A stretch of DNA of 64,000 nucleotides from Nodosilinea sp. FACHB-131 (GCF_014695395.1 NZ_JACJOF010000024.1:1-64000), one strand, 5' to 3'; numbered from the stretch's first letter, positions 9,122 to 18,600 are shown. The notes: a model not told the origin generated them from the sequence alone. A program made the numbers and translations.

Positions 9122-10297
9122 ATGGGAATGGCAATCTTAGCGTTGAGCTTGACGAGTCTGGCGCTCCTGATCTGGATTGGGATGCTGCTGTTCTGGGGGC
9201 AGTTTTGGCGCGCTGACCAGCGGCTTGATGGTGATCTGGTGCCACTGGCTGCTTGGCCCAAGATCGCGGTGGTGATTCCAGCCCGCAACGAGGCGGAGCT
9301 AATTGGGGTGGCGGTGCGATCGCACCTCAGCCAAACCTATCCCGGCAGCCTGCAAGTATTGCTGGTGGATGATCAGAGCACTGATGGCACGGCAGCGGTG
9401 GCGCAGGCAGCGGCGACTGCGGTAGACCAGTGCGATCGTCTCACGGTGCTCTCGGGCGCAGCCCTTCCCGCTGGCTGGGCTGGCAAGCTTTGGGCGATGG
9501 AGCAAGGGTTTCGCTACCTAGCGTCGCAGCCTACCCTACCCGACTACGTGCTCTTTACTGATGCCGACATTGAGCACGATGCTGCCAGCCTGCAACAGCT
9601 GGTGGCTAAGGCCGAGCGCGATCGGCTTGACTTGGTATCGCTGATGGTGCAGCTCCGCTGTGAAAGCTTTTGGGAACGGCTGCTGATTCCGGCGTTTATC
9701 TTCTTTTTTCAAATGCTCTACCCCTTCCCCTGGGTGAACAATCCTCAAAAACAGACGGCGGCAGCAGCGGGAGGTTGCGCTCTGATCCGCTTCAGCGCCC
9801 TTCAGCGCATCAACGGGCTTCAGTCCATTCGCCAGGCCCTGATTGACGACTGCGCGTTGGGAGCAGCGGTCAAGGCCAATGGCCCAATCTGGCTCGGCCT
9901 CAGCACCACCATCCACAGCCTGCGCCCCTACCCCGATCTGCACAGCATCTGGACGATGATCACCCGCAGCGCCTACACCCAGCTCAACTACTCACCGTGG
10001 CTGCTGATCGGTACGGTCTTTGGCATGCTGTTGGTCTATCCGGTCGCTCCCCTAGGGGTAGTTTTGGGAGTGATCTGGGGCGACCCTGCCCTGGCGCTGA
10101 CGGGGTTGGCGGGATGGCTGCTGATGGCTCTAGCCTATTGGCCAACGCTGAAGCTCTATGGCGGCCAGCGATCGCTGGCGCTGGCGCTGCCGTTGATTGC
10201 TCTGCTCTACACGCTGATGACGTTAGATTCGGCACGGCGGCACTGGGCGGGGCAGGGCGGGGCCTGGAAGGGACGGGTTTATAGCGATCTGGGGTAG
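9122..10297 (+). CDS. hpnB: Hopanoid-associated glycosyltransferase HpnB-like (GT2)
   Basis: This is a 391-residue membrane-anchored family 2 glycosyltransferase. An N-terminal hydrophobic helix (about 3-27) is followed by the GT-A domain, with VVIPARNEAELIG, LLVDDQSTDGT and the metal-binding segment FTDADIEHD. Hydrophobic segments lie near 190-205 and in the C-terminal third (about 295-375). Length and layout fit the HpnB family that accompanies hopanoid genes, and shc, hpnG, hpnO and hpnH are all near. HpnB's exact reaction is not settled in the literature known to me. A carotenoid-type or other polyprenoid glycosyltransferase is the main alternative. Confidence 0.8.
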   Translation: MGMAILALSLTSLALLIWIGMLLFWGQFWRADQRLDGDLVPLAAWPKIAVVIPARNEAELIGVAVRSHLSQTYPGSLQVLLVDDQSTDGTAAVAQAAATAVDQCDRLTVLSGAALPAGWAGKLWAMEQGFRYLASQPTLPDYVLFTDADIEHDAASLQQLVAKAERDRLDLVSLMVQLRCESFWERLLIPAFIFFFQMLYPFPWVNNPQKQTAAAAGGCALIRFSALQRINGLQSIRQALIDDCALGAAVKANGPIWLGLSTTIHSLRPYPDLHSIWTMITRSAYTQLNYSPWLLIGTVFGMLLVYPVAPLGVVLGVIWGDPALALTGLAGWLLMALAYWPTLKLYGGQRSLALALPLIALLYTLMTLDSARRHWAGQGGAWKGRVYSDLG

Positions 10298-10362
10298 GGG
10301 TTAGCTTCGGTAGTTTACGCAAGGCGATGATCGAAGCTACTAGCTTAGGATGGTGGATATGG

Positions 10363-10818
10363 TTAAGTAGGGGAAATATCCTGCCACAAACTAGCTGTAA
10401 TAAACCTAGATAGATGACCTATGTTTGTCGTTGCAATCACCACATCTGTAATGCCTAATGTCATAGCCTGAGCGATTAGAATCATGTCACCATCAATCGT
10501 TTTATCGCCTGCTGTCGGCTGTCCCTGCTGCCGAGCCTGTGCCCAGAGTTCAGCTCCTTGACGCATAGAAGCGGTTGTAATCGGCAAATATTCAAGCAGC
10601 TGGGACAAACTATTTAACCGTGCAAGCCCTTTCTTTTTGTTCGCCCGTAGTAGCTCACGACGAACTTCATAGTCCGCAATTTCTGGAACAATAATACGGT
10701 TTCCTGCCTTGATATGAGATTGAAGCCACTGATTACAAGCGACACCCTGAGGGGAGAACCTTGGATTAGTAATTAGCCCAATTGGGCCTGTATCTAATAC
10801 GACGGCCCAATTCACCAA
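10363..10818 (-). CDS. PIN-domain toxin (VapC-like)
   Basis: This 151-residue PIN-domain protein is a probable toxin RNase of a type II toxin-antitoxin pair. Acidic metal-binding positions are visible: VVLDTGPIG at the N-terminus, PEIADYEVRREL in the middle and DGDMILIAQA in the second half, followed by the ATTNIGHLSRF signature. Its start overlaps the end of the upstream antitoxin gene by 7 bp, the normal arrangement for translational coupling. It runs convergent with hpnB and shows no functional link to it. Confidence 0.85.
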   Translation of the reverse strand: MVNWAVVLDTGPIGLITNPRFSPQGVACNQWLQSHIKAGNRIIVPEIADYEVRRELLRANKKKGLARLNSLSQLLEYLPITTASMRQGAELWAQARQQGQPTAGDKTIDGDMILIAQAMTLGITDVVIATTNIGHLSRFITASLWQDISPT

Positions 10819-11096
10819 GTAATACCTTTCATCTCAAGCGGGAACAACTTGCGACCGGAAAGTCGATCTTCATCTAGTACCTGGAGCAAATGTTGACCTG
10901 TAGTCTGTTGATCTTCAACATCCTCATCTTCGATCCAGGACTGAAGTATGTCGACAGCTTCAGCCCCTTTCTGTTGGAGCAGAATTAATTGGGTCAGAAG
11001 TTGCAGCGTCATAGCCTCAACCGATAGACCTTTTTGCTCGGCTTCCTGTAAAAGGTACTGCTCTAGTTCAAAGGGAAGGTCCAGGATTAAGGTCAT
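10812..11096 (-). CDS. Antitoxin partner of the PIN toxin
   Basis: This small acidic protein of 94 residues is encoded directly upstream of the PIN toxin and overlaps it by 7 bp. It opens with TLILDLPFELEQYLLQEAEQKG, a beta strand plus helices like those of ribbon-helix-helix or FitA/VapB-type antitoxins, and ends in a flexible acidic tail that would wrap around the toxin. The antitoxin role is inferred mainly from gene order and size; the family was not identified with certainty. Confidence 0.75.
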   Translation of the reverse strand: MTLILDLPFELEQYLLQEAEQKGLSVEAMTLQLLTQLILLQQKGAEAVDILQSWIEDEDVEDQQTTGQHLLQVLDEDRLSGRKLFPLEMKGITW

Positions 11097-11244
11097 AGGT
11101 CTTTTGAGACACTTTCATTAATTAATTTTAACTCTGCTTAGCTGAAGCAGCGAATCCATTCCTGTCTCAGCCTTGAGGTTGCTAACTCGGCATCATAGGC
11201 ATTGGCCATAATTATCTTTGGATCCTCTACTTTAGAAGCGGTCT

Positions 11245-11916
11245 TCACTGTTGAAATAGGAGCAGCGTGACCTGCTCCAGGGCTTTGAGCGCTTGGATTG
11301 AGCCGCTAATAAACTTTAGAGCCGCAATGGGGCGTTTCAAAAAGCTGCGGGCAAGAGTGTCAGCGCGAAGGCTACCGTCCGGGCCGATCGCACCCGAAAT
11401 ATCCGGCAAATCGTGGCTACAATCGTCGCTAATTACTCGTAGAACGGCGACTTTGGCCTGGGGCATGGCCTCCAGCAGTACGGCACTTTCCATATCGACT
11501 ACATCGGCCTGGTAGCGATCGCCCAGCTGCCGTTTTTCATTGACTGTGGTGATGACGCGATCGCACGTTACCCCCTTCCCCACTGGGGCACCAAGGTGTT
11601 GGGCTAGCTCATCGGTGAGGATGCGATCGCACTGATAGCCCTTCGAACTATCCCCCTCAGCAGCATCCCAAACCTGCTCAAGCAAAATGGCGTCGCCGAC
11701 CGAATGCTGGGGCGACAGGCTACCGCCCAGGCCCATCAGCAGAATCTCCTGGGTAGCGAAGCGAGAGTTGTCTTCCCAGCTTTCTAAAAAGGCCCGAAAC
11801 GCCACTGGTCCCGCCGGAACGGCAACCACCGGGGGTGCATGGGGAACCGCCTTCAGGCCCCGCATCACCGCCTGATATTCGGCCCCAGCGGGCACAAGAA
11901 TCACCTGAATTGGCAT
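11245..11916 (-). CDS. hpnG: Hopanoid-associated phosphorylase HpnG (adenosylhopane nucleosidase)
   Basis: This 223-residue member of the purine/uridine phosphorylase family contains VVDMESAVLL and the following VISDD segment that bind the nucleoside in this family. In hopanoid synthesis HpnG removes adenine from adenosylhopane, the product of HpnH, to give ribosylhopane. The start codon overlaps the stop of the upstream RND gene as TAATG (stop TAA at 11918-11916, ATG at 11916-11914), so the two are almost certainly co-translated. Another nucleoside phosphorylase (MTAN-like) would be the alternative, but the neighbourhood favours HpnG. Confidence 0.85.
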   Translation of the reverse strand: MPIQVILVPAGAEYQAVMRGLKAVPHAPPVVAVPAGPVAFRAFLESWEDNSRFATQEILLMGLGGSLSPQHSVGDAILLEQVWDAAEGDSSKGYQCDRILTDELAQHLGAPVGKGVTCDRVITTVNEKRQLGDRYQADVVDMESAVLLEAMPQAKVAVLRVISDDCSHDLPDISGAIGPDGSLRADTLARSFLKRPIAALKFISGSIQALKALEQVTLLLFQQ

Positions 11917-14693
11917 TAGGCTGACCGTTTAGTGAGCTTGAGCCAGCCATCTTCGAGCAGGGTGTAGAGCACCGGCACCACCACCAGACTCAGCAGGGTT
12001 GAGGTTAGCAGCCCGCCAATAATGGCTACGGCCATGGGCTGCCGCAGCTCGGCCCCCGCCCCAAAACCGAGGGCGATCGGCACCATACCCAACACCGACG
12101 AAACGGTGGTCATAAGAATGGGGCGCAGCCGCACCAAGCCCGTTTGTTTAATGGCGTCAGTGCGCTCAAGCCCGGCTCGGCGCAGTTGGTTGATGTAATC
12201 CAGCAGCAAAATCGCATTTTTGCTGAGCAATCCCAGCAAAAATAGCAGGCCCAACAGCGAGACAATGCCAAAGTCGCTGCGGGTGATCCACAGGGCCAGC
12301 GTTGCCCCAACTACCGAGAGCGGCAGTGACAAGCCCACCACCGCCGGTTCTAGCAACCGCCCAAAGGGCACTAACAGCACCAGCAGCATGCAGATCACGG
12401 CCAAAATTAGGATACGGCCAAAACTACCCAGTACTTCCCCAGCCCGGGCCGAGTCGCCCGCCAGGTCGATGCGCACACCGGGAGGCACCACCGATTCCGC
12501 AATTTCTACTACCTGGGCGGTAGCGTCGCCCAGGGCATTGCCGTCACTCAGGTTGGCGCTCACGATGGCGACCCGCTCCCCATTCTGACGGCTGATCTCT
12601 ACGATCGCATCGGCGGTGTTCTCGGCTCCCGAAATGCGCACATCGGCAAAACCGGGTAGCGCTTTCATCTGGGCCTGAATTTCAGCGGCGGCGGTTTGCA
12701 GCGCCGTCAGGTCTTCGCCCACTAGGGCCACCTGGAGGGGTTTTTCGCCGCCGGTATCGACAAACTGAAGGTCTTCAACGCTGGTTTCCAAGCCCGCCCG
12801 CGTGGGCAAATCCTGGCGGAGCTGAGCCTGCACGGCGGCGGTGTCGCGATCGCGCCCCTCCCGCAGCTGAATGTATAGACTGCCCTCGTTGGGGCGCCCC
12901 CGGCCGCCTACGGTAGTCAACACCGACTCGACTTCGGGCAGCTGAGCCACCGCCGCCTCCAGGTCATCAGCCTGCTGGAGGGTCCGTTGCAGGAGCTGCG
13001 ATCGCCCTGCTGCTGCTGCCGCCTCTGCTGCTGCCGCCGCCTGTGGTGCACTCAGACCCGTTGGTAGCTGTCCGGGCGGTGCTAGCTGAGCTCCACCGGG
13101 GCGCTGGGGCAGGGGCACCCGGTAGTTCAGCAAAAACTGCCCCTGGTCGAGCTGGGGAATAAACCCCTGGGGAATCAGCGGAATAATTGCAATGCCTGCG
13201 ACCAGGCTGGCGATCGCCAGCCCCACCACAATCCAGGGATGGCGCAGCGACCAGGCGAGCAAGTGGCTGTACTGCCGCTCTAGCCAGGTGCTCCTCCCCG
13301 TCTCCGCTAGGAGTGCGGCAACTGCGGGATTCGCGGGCTCGGGAACAGCGGGCTCAGGAACAGCGGGCTCAGGGGTAGCGGGGGCAGCGGCCTGGGGCGA
13401 GCCAGCGGCCTTGAGCCAATACACCGCCAGCACTGGGTTCAGGGTGCGCGCCACCAGCAGCGAGAACAGCACTGCCGCCGACACCGTCAGGCCAAAGGGT
13501 TTAAAGAACTGTCCTACGGTGCCGCCCATCAGCGCCACGGGCAAAAATACAGCCACGATGGTCAGCGTCGAGACCGTCACCGTCAGCGCAATTTCGTCTG
13601 TTGCCTGCAGAACTGCCTGTTGCGGAGTCGCCCCCGCTTCCAGGTGGCGCATGATGTTTTCGACCTCAACGATCGCATCGTCGACAATGATGCCAATCAC
13701 GATTGCCAGCGCCAGCAGCGTAATGGTCTCCAGGTTAAAGCCATAAATGGCCATCACGATCGCCGTGCCCAGCAGCGACAGCGGAATCGACAGCGCCGTA
13801 ATCACCGTGGCCCGCCAGCTGCGCAAAAAAGCCAAAATTACCAGCACCGCCAGCACGATCGCCTCCACCAGCGCATCGATGGTAGCCTCGGTCGACGCGC
13901 GAATGAATTCAACCTGGGTGGCGGCCAGGGCAATTTCTATCTGGGGCTGCTGCTCGCGGATCTCTGCGATCGCCGTCTCAACGCGATCGACCACCTCCAG
14001 GGTGTTGGCCTCGCCCTGCTTCACCACCTGCACCGCCAGTGCCGCTTCCCCGTTAAACCGAATTAGCGTTGGCGGGTTTTGTAGCTCTGCCAAAAAACTG
14101 CCCTCACCGCTGGCGGCGGCTCGGCTGCCAGTGCCGCGCAGGTCTACCCGCAGCACCCCAGGAATATCGCGCAGCGTCGGCAAGATTTCACCTTCAACCA
14201 GTGCCGCCAGCTCAGCCGGGGGCAGCTCTTCACTGGTCAGGGCATAACTAATCGCTGTCGCCTCGTTCAAGTTGAGCGGAATAATCTCATAGTCAAACCC
14301 GGCCGCCAGATCAGTCTGGTCAATGGCCTGCTCGACTGCAGCGGTGGTCTCCTCCAGCGCGGCGTTCACCTCAAAATTTAGCCGCAGAATCGCCCGCCCC
14401 GGCGAGGTGGTTGAGTCGAGGCGAGACAACCCGGCCAACGGTTGCAGCTGGGCCTCCAATGGCACGGTGAGCTCGGCTTCTGTCTCAGCTGCCGTCTCAA
14501 TGGGGGCAGTAGCGTTGACGAGCACCACCGGAAAGGTGATGTCGGGAAACAAGGCATACTTCAGAGAGCTAAACGCAAACAGCCCAGCCACCCCAATCAC
14601 AATCCAGCAGAAGAGCGTCAGCCCCTTGTTGCGCAGGGCAAATCGAGAGAGATTTAATCGTTCTCGCAGCTGGTTGAGGTTGAGGCGGGGCAT
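11916..14693 (-). CDS. RND efflux permease (AcrB/HAE1-like), coupled to hpnG
   Basis: This inner-membrane, proton-driven transporter of 925 residues starts at ATG 14693, with a GTG one codon earlier. It has the usual layout: TM1 (GLTLFCWIVIGVAGLFAF), a first periplasmic domain, TM helices with an acidic pair in the 4th (IVIGIIVDDAIVEVENIM), a second periplasmic domain and the final TM bundle with LLGLLFLLGLLSKNAILLLD. It is shorter than typical AcrB (about 1,030-1,080), and both loops carry Ala/Pro-rich low-complexity inserts. No membrane-fusion or outer-membrane partner gene adjoins it. Coupling to hpnG by a one-base overlap suggests, but does not prove, a role in hopanoid transport similar to that of HpnN. 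Confidence 0.9.
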   Translation of the reverse strand: MPRLNLNQLRERLNLSRFALRNKGLTLFCWIVIGVAGLFAFSSLKYALFPDITFPVVLVNATAPIETAAETEAELTVPLEAQLQPLAGLSRLDSTTSPGRAILRLNFEVNAALEETTAAVEQAIDQTDLAAGFDYEIIPLNLNEATAISYALTSEELPPAELAALVEGEILPTLRDIPGVLRVDLRGTGSRAAASGEGSFLAELQNPPTLIRFNGEAALAVQVVKQGEANTLEVVDRVETAIAEIREQQPQIEIALAATQVEFIRASTEATIDALVEAIVLAVLVILAFLRSWRATVITALSIPLSLLGTAIVMAIYGFNLETITLLALAIVIGIIVDDAIVEVENIMRHLEAGATPQQAVLQATDEIALTVTVSTLTIVAVFLPVALMGGTVGQFFKPFGLTVSAAVLFSLLVARTLNPVLAVYWLKAAGSPQAAAPATPEPAVPEPAVPEPANPAVAALLAETGRSTWLERQYSHLLAWSLRHPWIVVGLAIASLVAGIAIIPLIPQGFIPQLDQGQFLLNYRVPLPQRPGGAQLAPPGQLPTGLSAPQAAAAAEAAAAAGRSQLLQRTLQQADDLEAAVAQLPEVESVLTTVGGRGRPNEGSLYIQLREGRDRDTAAVQAQLRQDLPTRAGLETSVEDLQFVDTGGEKPLQVALVGEDLTALQTAAAEIQAQMKALPGFADVRISGAENTADAIVEISRQNGERVAIVSANLSDGNALGDATAQVVEIAESVVPPGVRIDLAGDSARAGEVLGSFGRILILAVICMLLVLLVPFGRLLEPAVVGLSLPLSVVGATLALWITRSDFGIVSLLGLLFLLGLLSKNAILLLDYINQLRRAGLERTDAIKQTGLVRLRPILMTTVSSVLGMVPIALGFGAGAELRQPMAVAIIGGLLTSTLLSLVVVPVLYTLLEDGWLKLTKRSA
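13334..13378 (-). repeat. 15-bp in-frame tandem repeat in the RND gene
   Basis: About three copies of a 15-bp unit (GGGCTCAGGAACAGC on the plus strand, with small changes) lie in the cytoplasmic linker of the RND transporter and encode repeated P-E-P-A-V. A second low-complexity Ala-rich stretch (AAAAEAAAAAG) is coded near 13010-13050. Such arrays can vary in copy number without breaking the frame. Confidence 0.75.
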
Positions 14694-14831
14694 CACTTTA
14701 GATCGGAGAGAAACGCAGATATCATAGCTTGTTCAACCGGTTGATCAGCCCGGGCTTGGGCCTGTCGCCCGCAGCGCCGATCGCCATCCAGGCTCCCAAA
14801 CTTTGGGTGCACCACCATTTGCGAGACTGCC

Positions 14832-16490
14832 ATGAGCTTAGTTTTATTTCTCTTGCAAACCTCTGGGCCAGCCCTGGGAATTGCCCTGGTCACCGGCCTG
14901 GTGAGCGGCGGCTGTAGTGCGGCGCTGATTGCGCTGATCAGCTACACCATCGCCCAGGGGGTGACCGGGGGGGGGGTAGCGGCGGCGTTTGTGGGATTGG
15001 GCGCGATCGCCCTGACCACAGCGATGGTGTCGCGCATTTTGCTGGTGCGGTTTTCCCAGGCGGCGGTGGTGGAGCTTCAGCTCCAGCTCTGTCGCCAGAT
15101 TTTAGCGGCGGAGCTGAAGTCTTTAGAGAGCCTCGGATTGCCCAGCCTGCTGGTGCTGCTAACGGAGGATATTCAGGCGATCGCCGCTGCCGCTGGGGTT
15201 TTGCCCGTTTTGATGATCAATATCGCGGGTACTATCGGCTGCATGGTCTACGTGTCATGGCTGTCGTGGCAGGTGCTGGCCCTGGTGCTGCTGATTACCC
15301 TGGTGGCTTCGTTTAGCTGCCGCTGGTTTTTGGTGGCGGGGCGGCGCGGTCTAGCCGCTGCCCGCGACCACCAGGAGCGGCTGTTTCAGCATTTCCGCAG
15401 TCTGATTGAGGGTATTAAGGAGCTGAAATTGCACTACCTGGGCCGCCAGGACTTCTTTGCGATCGACCTCCGACCCACGGCGCTTCAGGTCAAGCGCTAC
15501 AACCAGCAGGGGTTGAGCTTGTTTGCTGTGCTCGACAGCTGGGGCAAGTTCATCTACTTCTTTGCGGTGGGGCTGGTGCTGTTTGCCCTGCCCAATTGGG
15601 TGGGCATTAGCCCCAACACGCGCATCGCCTACGTGCTGACGTTTACCTATCTGCTGGGGCCGATGGAAAACCTGGTGAACAAGCTGCCGCTGCTGGGCCA
15701 GGCCAGCGTGGCCCTCGATAAGCTCAAGACCCTGGGCCTGAGTATTGATGCCGCGATCGCTGCCGCTACCGTGCCACCTATCGATCCAGACTGGCAGCGG
15801 TTAGAACTCAAGGGCGTGACCCACAGCTATCGCACCGATCAAGAGGGCACCGAATTTACCCTGGGGCCGGTGAATCTAACTGTGCACCCCGGTGAACTAA
15901 TTTTCATTATTGGCGGCAACGGCAGCGGTAAATCGACCTTGGCGAAAGTGCTCACTGGCCTTTACCGCCCGCAAGCGGGGACGATTTGGCTCGATCAGCA
16001 GCCCATTGATGAGCAGAATCAGGAGTGGTACCGGCAACATTTCTCAGCAGTGTTTGCCGATTTTTACCTATTTGATCGGCTGCTGGGGCTGAGTGGCGAG
16101 GCCGACGATAGCAAAGCCCAAGACTATCTAAAAAAGCTACAGCTCAGCCACAAGGTGAGCATCGACCAGGGCCGATTTTCGACGGTGAATCTATCTCAGG
16201 GGCAGCGCAAACGCCTGGCTCTGCTCAGCGCTTATATGGAAAACCGGCCTATTTATCTATTTGATGAGTGGGCTGCCGATCAAGATCCAGCTTTTAAGCA
16301 GGTGTTTTATACCCAGTTTCTGCCCGACCTTAAGGCCCAGGGGAAGACGGTTTTCGTGATCAGCCACGACGACCACTATTTTTATGTGGGCGATCGCATC
16401 CTCAAGCTCAACTACGGTCAGATCGAGTTCGAGCAGAGCCCCACATCTGCAAAGCTAGGCGTTATTCAGTCAGGCGGTATGACAGAGTAA
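14832..16490 (+). CDS. Cyclic-peptide-type (SyrD/PvdE-like) ABC exporter
   Basis: This 552-residue fused ABC transporter has an N-terminal membrane domain of about six helices (1-300) and a C-terminal ATPase. Walker A is GGNGSGKST near residue 360, the signature is LSQGQRKR near 455, and Walker B is IYLFDEWAADQDP. The glutamate-to-tryptophan spacing (DEWAADQDP) is characteristic of the SyrD/PvdE subfamily, which moves cyclic peptides or siderophore precursors to the periplasm. No peptide synthetase gene is nearby. It diverges from the RND-hpnG pair with 138 bp between the starts. The substrate is unknown; a hopanoid link is possible only by position. Confidence 0.9.
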   Translation: MSLVLFLLQTSGPALGIALVTGLVSGGCSAALIALISYTIAQGVTGGGVAAAFVGLGAIALTTAMVSRILLVRFSQAAVVELQLQLCRQILAAELKSLESLGLPSLLVLLTEDIQAIAAAAGVLPVLMINIAGTIGCMVYVSWLSWQVLALVLLITLVASFSCRWFLVAGRRGLAAARDHQERLFQHFRSLIEGIKELKLHYLGRQDFFAIDLRPTALQVKRYNQQGLSLFAVLDSWGKFIYFFAVGLVLFALPNWVGISPNTRIAYVLTFTYLLGPMENLVNKLPLLGQASVALDKLKTLGLSIDAAIAAATVPPIDPDWQRLELKGVTHSYRTDQEGTEFTLGPVNLTVHPGELIFIIGGNGSGKSTLAKVLTGLYRPQAGTIWLDQQPIDEQNQEWYRQHFSAVFADFYLFDRLLGLSGEADDSKAQDYLKKLQLSHKVSIDQGRFSTVNLSQGQRKRLALLSAYMENRPIYLFDEWAADQDPAFKQVFYTQFLPDLKAQGKTVFVISHDDHYFYVGDRILKLNYGQIEFEQSPTSAKLGVIQSGGMTE

Positions 16491-16798
16491 CACCGCACAA
16501 CTGTTGAAGATCAGGCGAGGACTTCATTAATAGGAATGCTTATGGTTGGCTGATCTGAAGTGCGATCGCAGCAAGTCTATCTTTTCTAGGAGTACTATAT
16601 CGGTAAAGCATTTCCACTCCGGATATAACTATAGGCAGTTCGCAAAGCGTTCACACTAGCTCAATCAGGACGAAGTCTAGCAAAATATCGCTGCCGCATT
16701 TCCGCCGAAGAGATGGAGTTAAGGAAAGACGACTACCGCAATTGAGTCCGCCATCATAAAAGTATTTTACGTTCACCCATTCCCTAACAGTAACGCCG
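16491..16798. other. Intergenic spacer, no gene seen
   Basis: The 308 bp between the ABC exporter and the DUF2281/PIN pair contain one HIP1-like octamer near 16562. I see no open frame with coding character, no RNA fold and no clear terminator. It must carry the promoter of the toxin-antitoxin pair, but no site could be assigned. Confidence 0.5.
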
Positions 16799-17017
16799 AT
16801 GATCTCACCCCAGCTCATTGCTACCCTCGATAAACTTCCTCCCAATCTTCAAACTGAAATTCTCCACTATGCAGAATATCTAGCAGCCAAATACACTCCT
16901 ACTCCGCAGGCAGAGACTGCCCCAAAGATCTATCGCCAAGCCGGAACTATGAAAGGGATGTTCACCATGGCCGAAGACTTTGATGCGCCCCTAGAAGACC
17001 TCAAAGACTATATGTAG
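16799..17017 (+). CDS. DUF2281 family antitoxin
   Basis: This 72-residue protein begins with a helix typical of DUF2281 (LIATLDKLPPNLQTEILHYA, then EYLAAKYTP) and ends in an acidic tail. DUF2281 proteins are commonly encoded just before PIN-domain toxins in cyanobacteria and act as their antitoxins. The PIN gene starts 2 bp after this stop codon, which supports that role. Confidence 0.87.
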   Translation: MISPQLIATLDKLPPNLQTEILHYAEYLAAKYTPTPQAETAPKIYRQAGTMKGMFTMAEDFDAPLEDLKDYM

Positions 17018-17019
17018 CT

Positions 17020-17403
17020 ATGACGCTTTTGCTCGATACCCATACACTCATCTGGTTTCTCGATAACGATATCCGGCTTCCAGCTAGCACTCGCCGCCAG
17101 ATCGAGACTACACCCGCTGTCTCGGTCAGTGTTGCCTCGCTGTGGGAAATCGCCATTAAAGCCAACATTGGTAAACTCGACTTGTCTGCCCCATTTAGCA
17201 ACATCGAGCCAAATATAGTCACTCTTGGCATTACTCAACTGTCCATCTCCTTCAAAGACCTAGAAATTTATCTGTCTTTACCTTTGCATCATCGCGACCC
17301 TTTCGACAGAATTCTTATTGCCCAAGCTATAAGTTATTCTCTATGTCTCGTTAGTAAAGACACTCAAATGGATGCCTACTCTATTCAACGTCTCTGGGAG
17401 TAA
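17020..17403 (+). CDS. PIN-domain toxin (VapC type II)
   Basis: This 127-residue PIN-domain RNase toxin opens with LLLDTHTLIWFLDND, the family's first metal-binding aspartate. It contains VSVASLWEIAIKANIGKL, where the conserved glutamate lies, and HHRDPFDRILIAQA, which carries the two downstream aspartates. It sits 2 bp downstream of the DUF2281 antitoxin on the same strand and forms a second toxin-antitoxin pair within the hopanoid region. It is convergent with the sulfotransferase gene. Confidence 0.92.
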   Translation: MTLLLDTHTLIWFLDNDIRLPASTRRQIETTPAVSVSVASLWEIAIKANIGKLDLSAPFSNIEPNIVTLGITQLSISFKDLEIYLSLPLHHRDPFDRILIAQAISYSLCLVSKDTQMDAYSIQRLWE

Positions 17404-17503
17404 TCCAAAAAAAGGATGGTTTTGCTAAATTGCCTGCGATCGCTCTCTTCCCAGCAAAACTTTTACCTTGAGCGGCATCTTGGCTAATGAAAAGTAAGCT
17501 TCT

Positions 17504-18592
17504 TTAAACCGTCTCTAGACTATAGCCCCACTGTTGAATGTAAGAATTCCAGGCATTCTCGATCGCACTAACCTTTTCAGGCTCTAGAGAATACTGGTTT
17601 TGCTGGTAGTCGTCTAGACCCGCCAAATAGGTTTCAAAATAGGGGCGCGCCGCCTCAAAATCGGGCAGCTCTAGCTGCTCAAACAGGCGCTTTAGCACCG
17701 GCAGTGGCTCGCTCTGCAAATCCTCAAAGCGCACCTCGGCAAATTGCTCTGGGGGCAGATCGGCCATATCGGTTTTCAGCGCTTCTAACAGAAACGGGTA
17801 GCTCTCTAACACCAGCGATTCAATCGGTAGCTCGCCGTAGTCTTGTAGGGCCAATTCGGGCAGCAGCCTCGTAAAATAGTGCCGCGCCGAGGGAAACACC
17901 CGGTAGGGGTTGCGGTAGATGTGAATGAACTTGGCCCCCGGCCACAACTCCCGCAGATGGCGAATGTAGCCCGTATAGACCGGATTTTTAATCAGCAGCG
18001 GCCGGTGCCCCTGGTGCACCGAGACCTTTCGCAGCAGCAGGCGATGTAGGCGTTTCCACCGCTCCACATCAGCGGGCGCACCGCCAAACACTTCCCGCCG
18101 AAAATGCGCCTCAAACTGCCGAGGAAAATACATGCCGTGGTAGTACGACTCCGCCCCCATCGTCGCCAGGGGAATGGAATCTTCCTGGGGCGAGGTGGGT
18201 GTGACCGCCACATTGTCGACGTAGCGATCTTGGGGCAGAGCCTGCTCTAGTAAGGGTTCCAGCGATCGCACAATACCCAAAATATCCCACGGCATCCCTG
18301 TTGCCAGCGGAGTGATATAGCCAAATGCTGGGCCCTGTGCCATGACATTGTGCAGGTGGGTAGTGCCCGATCGCCAGTAGCCGACAATAAAAACAGGGTC
18401 GGGCATCGGCTGCTTTTGGGCCAGGGCAAACGCCACCTGTTCTACGGTCGAAAAGGGCCAGCGGGCCAGTGACACCGCTAGGGCTAGAGCCACCTGGGGG
18501 CAGCGGTTAGCAGCAGGAAATCCATTTTCGAGCAGCAGCCTAAGCAGGGTGGGTGGGTTGCTGCCGCACAGCGGATGAAACAGGCTGGCCAT
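17504..18592 (-). CDS. PAPS-dependent sulfotransferase, third gene of the hpnO operon
   Basis: The protein has 362 residues from ATG 18592. An in-frame extension upstream to 18958 exists but overlaps hpnO, so I reject it. The PAPS 5'-phosphosulfate loop is clear as VFIVGYWRSGTTHLHN, and the 3'-phosphate site as FIHIYRNPYRVFPSARHYF. The enzyme would transfer sulfate from PAPS to a hydroxyl or amine of an unknown acceptor. The start lies 8 bp after the hpnO stop, and hpnO lies 37 bp after the synthase gene, so the three form one operon. That suggests a hopanoid or other terpenoid acceptor, but this is inference. Confidence 0.9.
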   Translation of the reverse strand: MASLFHPLCGSNPPTLLRLLLENGFPAANRCPQVALALAVSLARWPFSTVEQVAFALAQKQPMPDPVFIVGYWRSGTTHLHNVMAQGPAFGYITPLATGMPWDILGIVRSLEPLLEQALPQDRYVDNVAVTPTSPQEDSIPLATMGAESYYHGMYFPRQFEAHFRREVFGGAPADVERWKRLHRLLLRKVSVHQGHRPLLIKNPVYTGYIRHLRELWPGAKFIHIYRNPYRVFPSARHYFTRLLPELALQDYGELPIESLVLESYPFLLEALKTDMADLPPEQFAEVRFEDLQSEPLPVLKRLFEQLELPDFEAARPYFETYLAGLDDYQQNQYSLEPEKVSAIENAWNSYIQQWGYSLETV

Positions 18593-18600
18593 GGCTGGGG

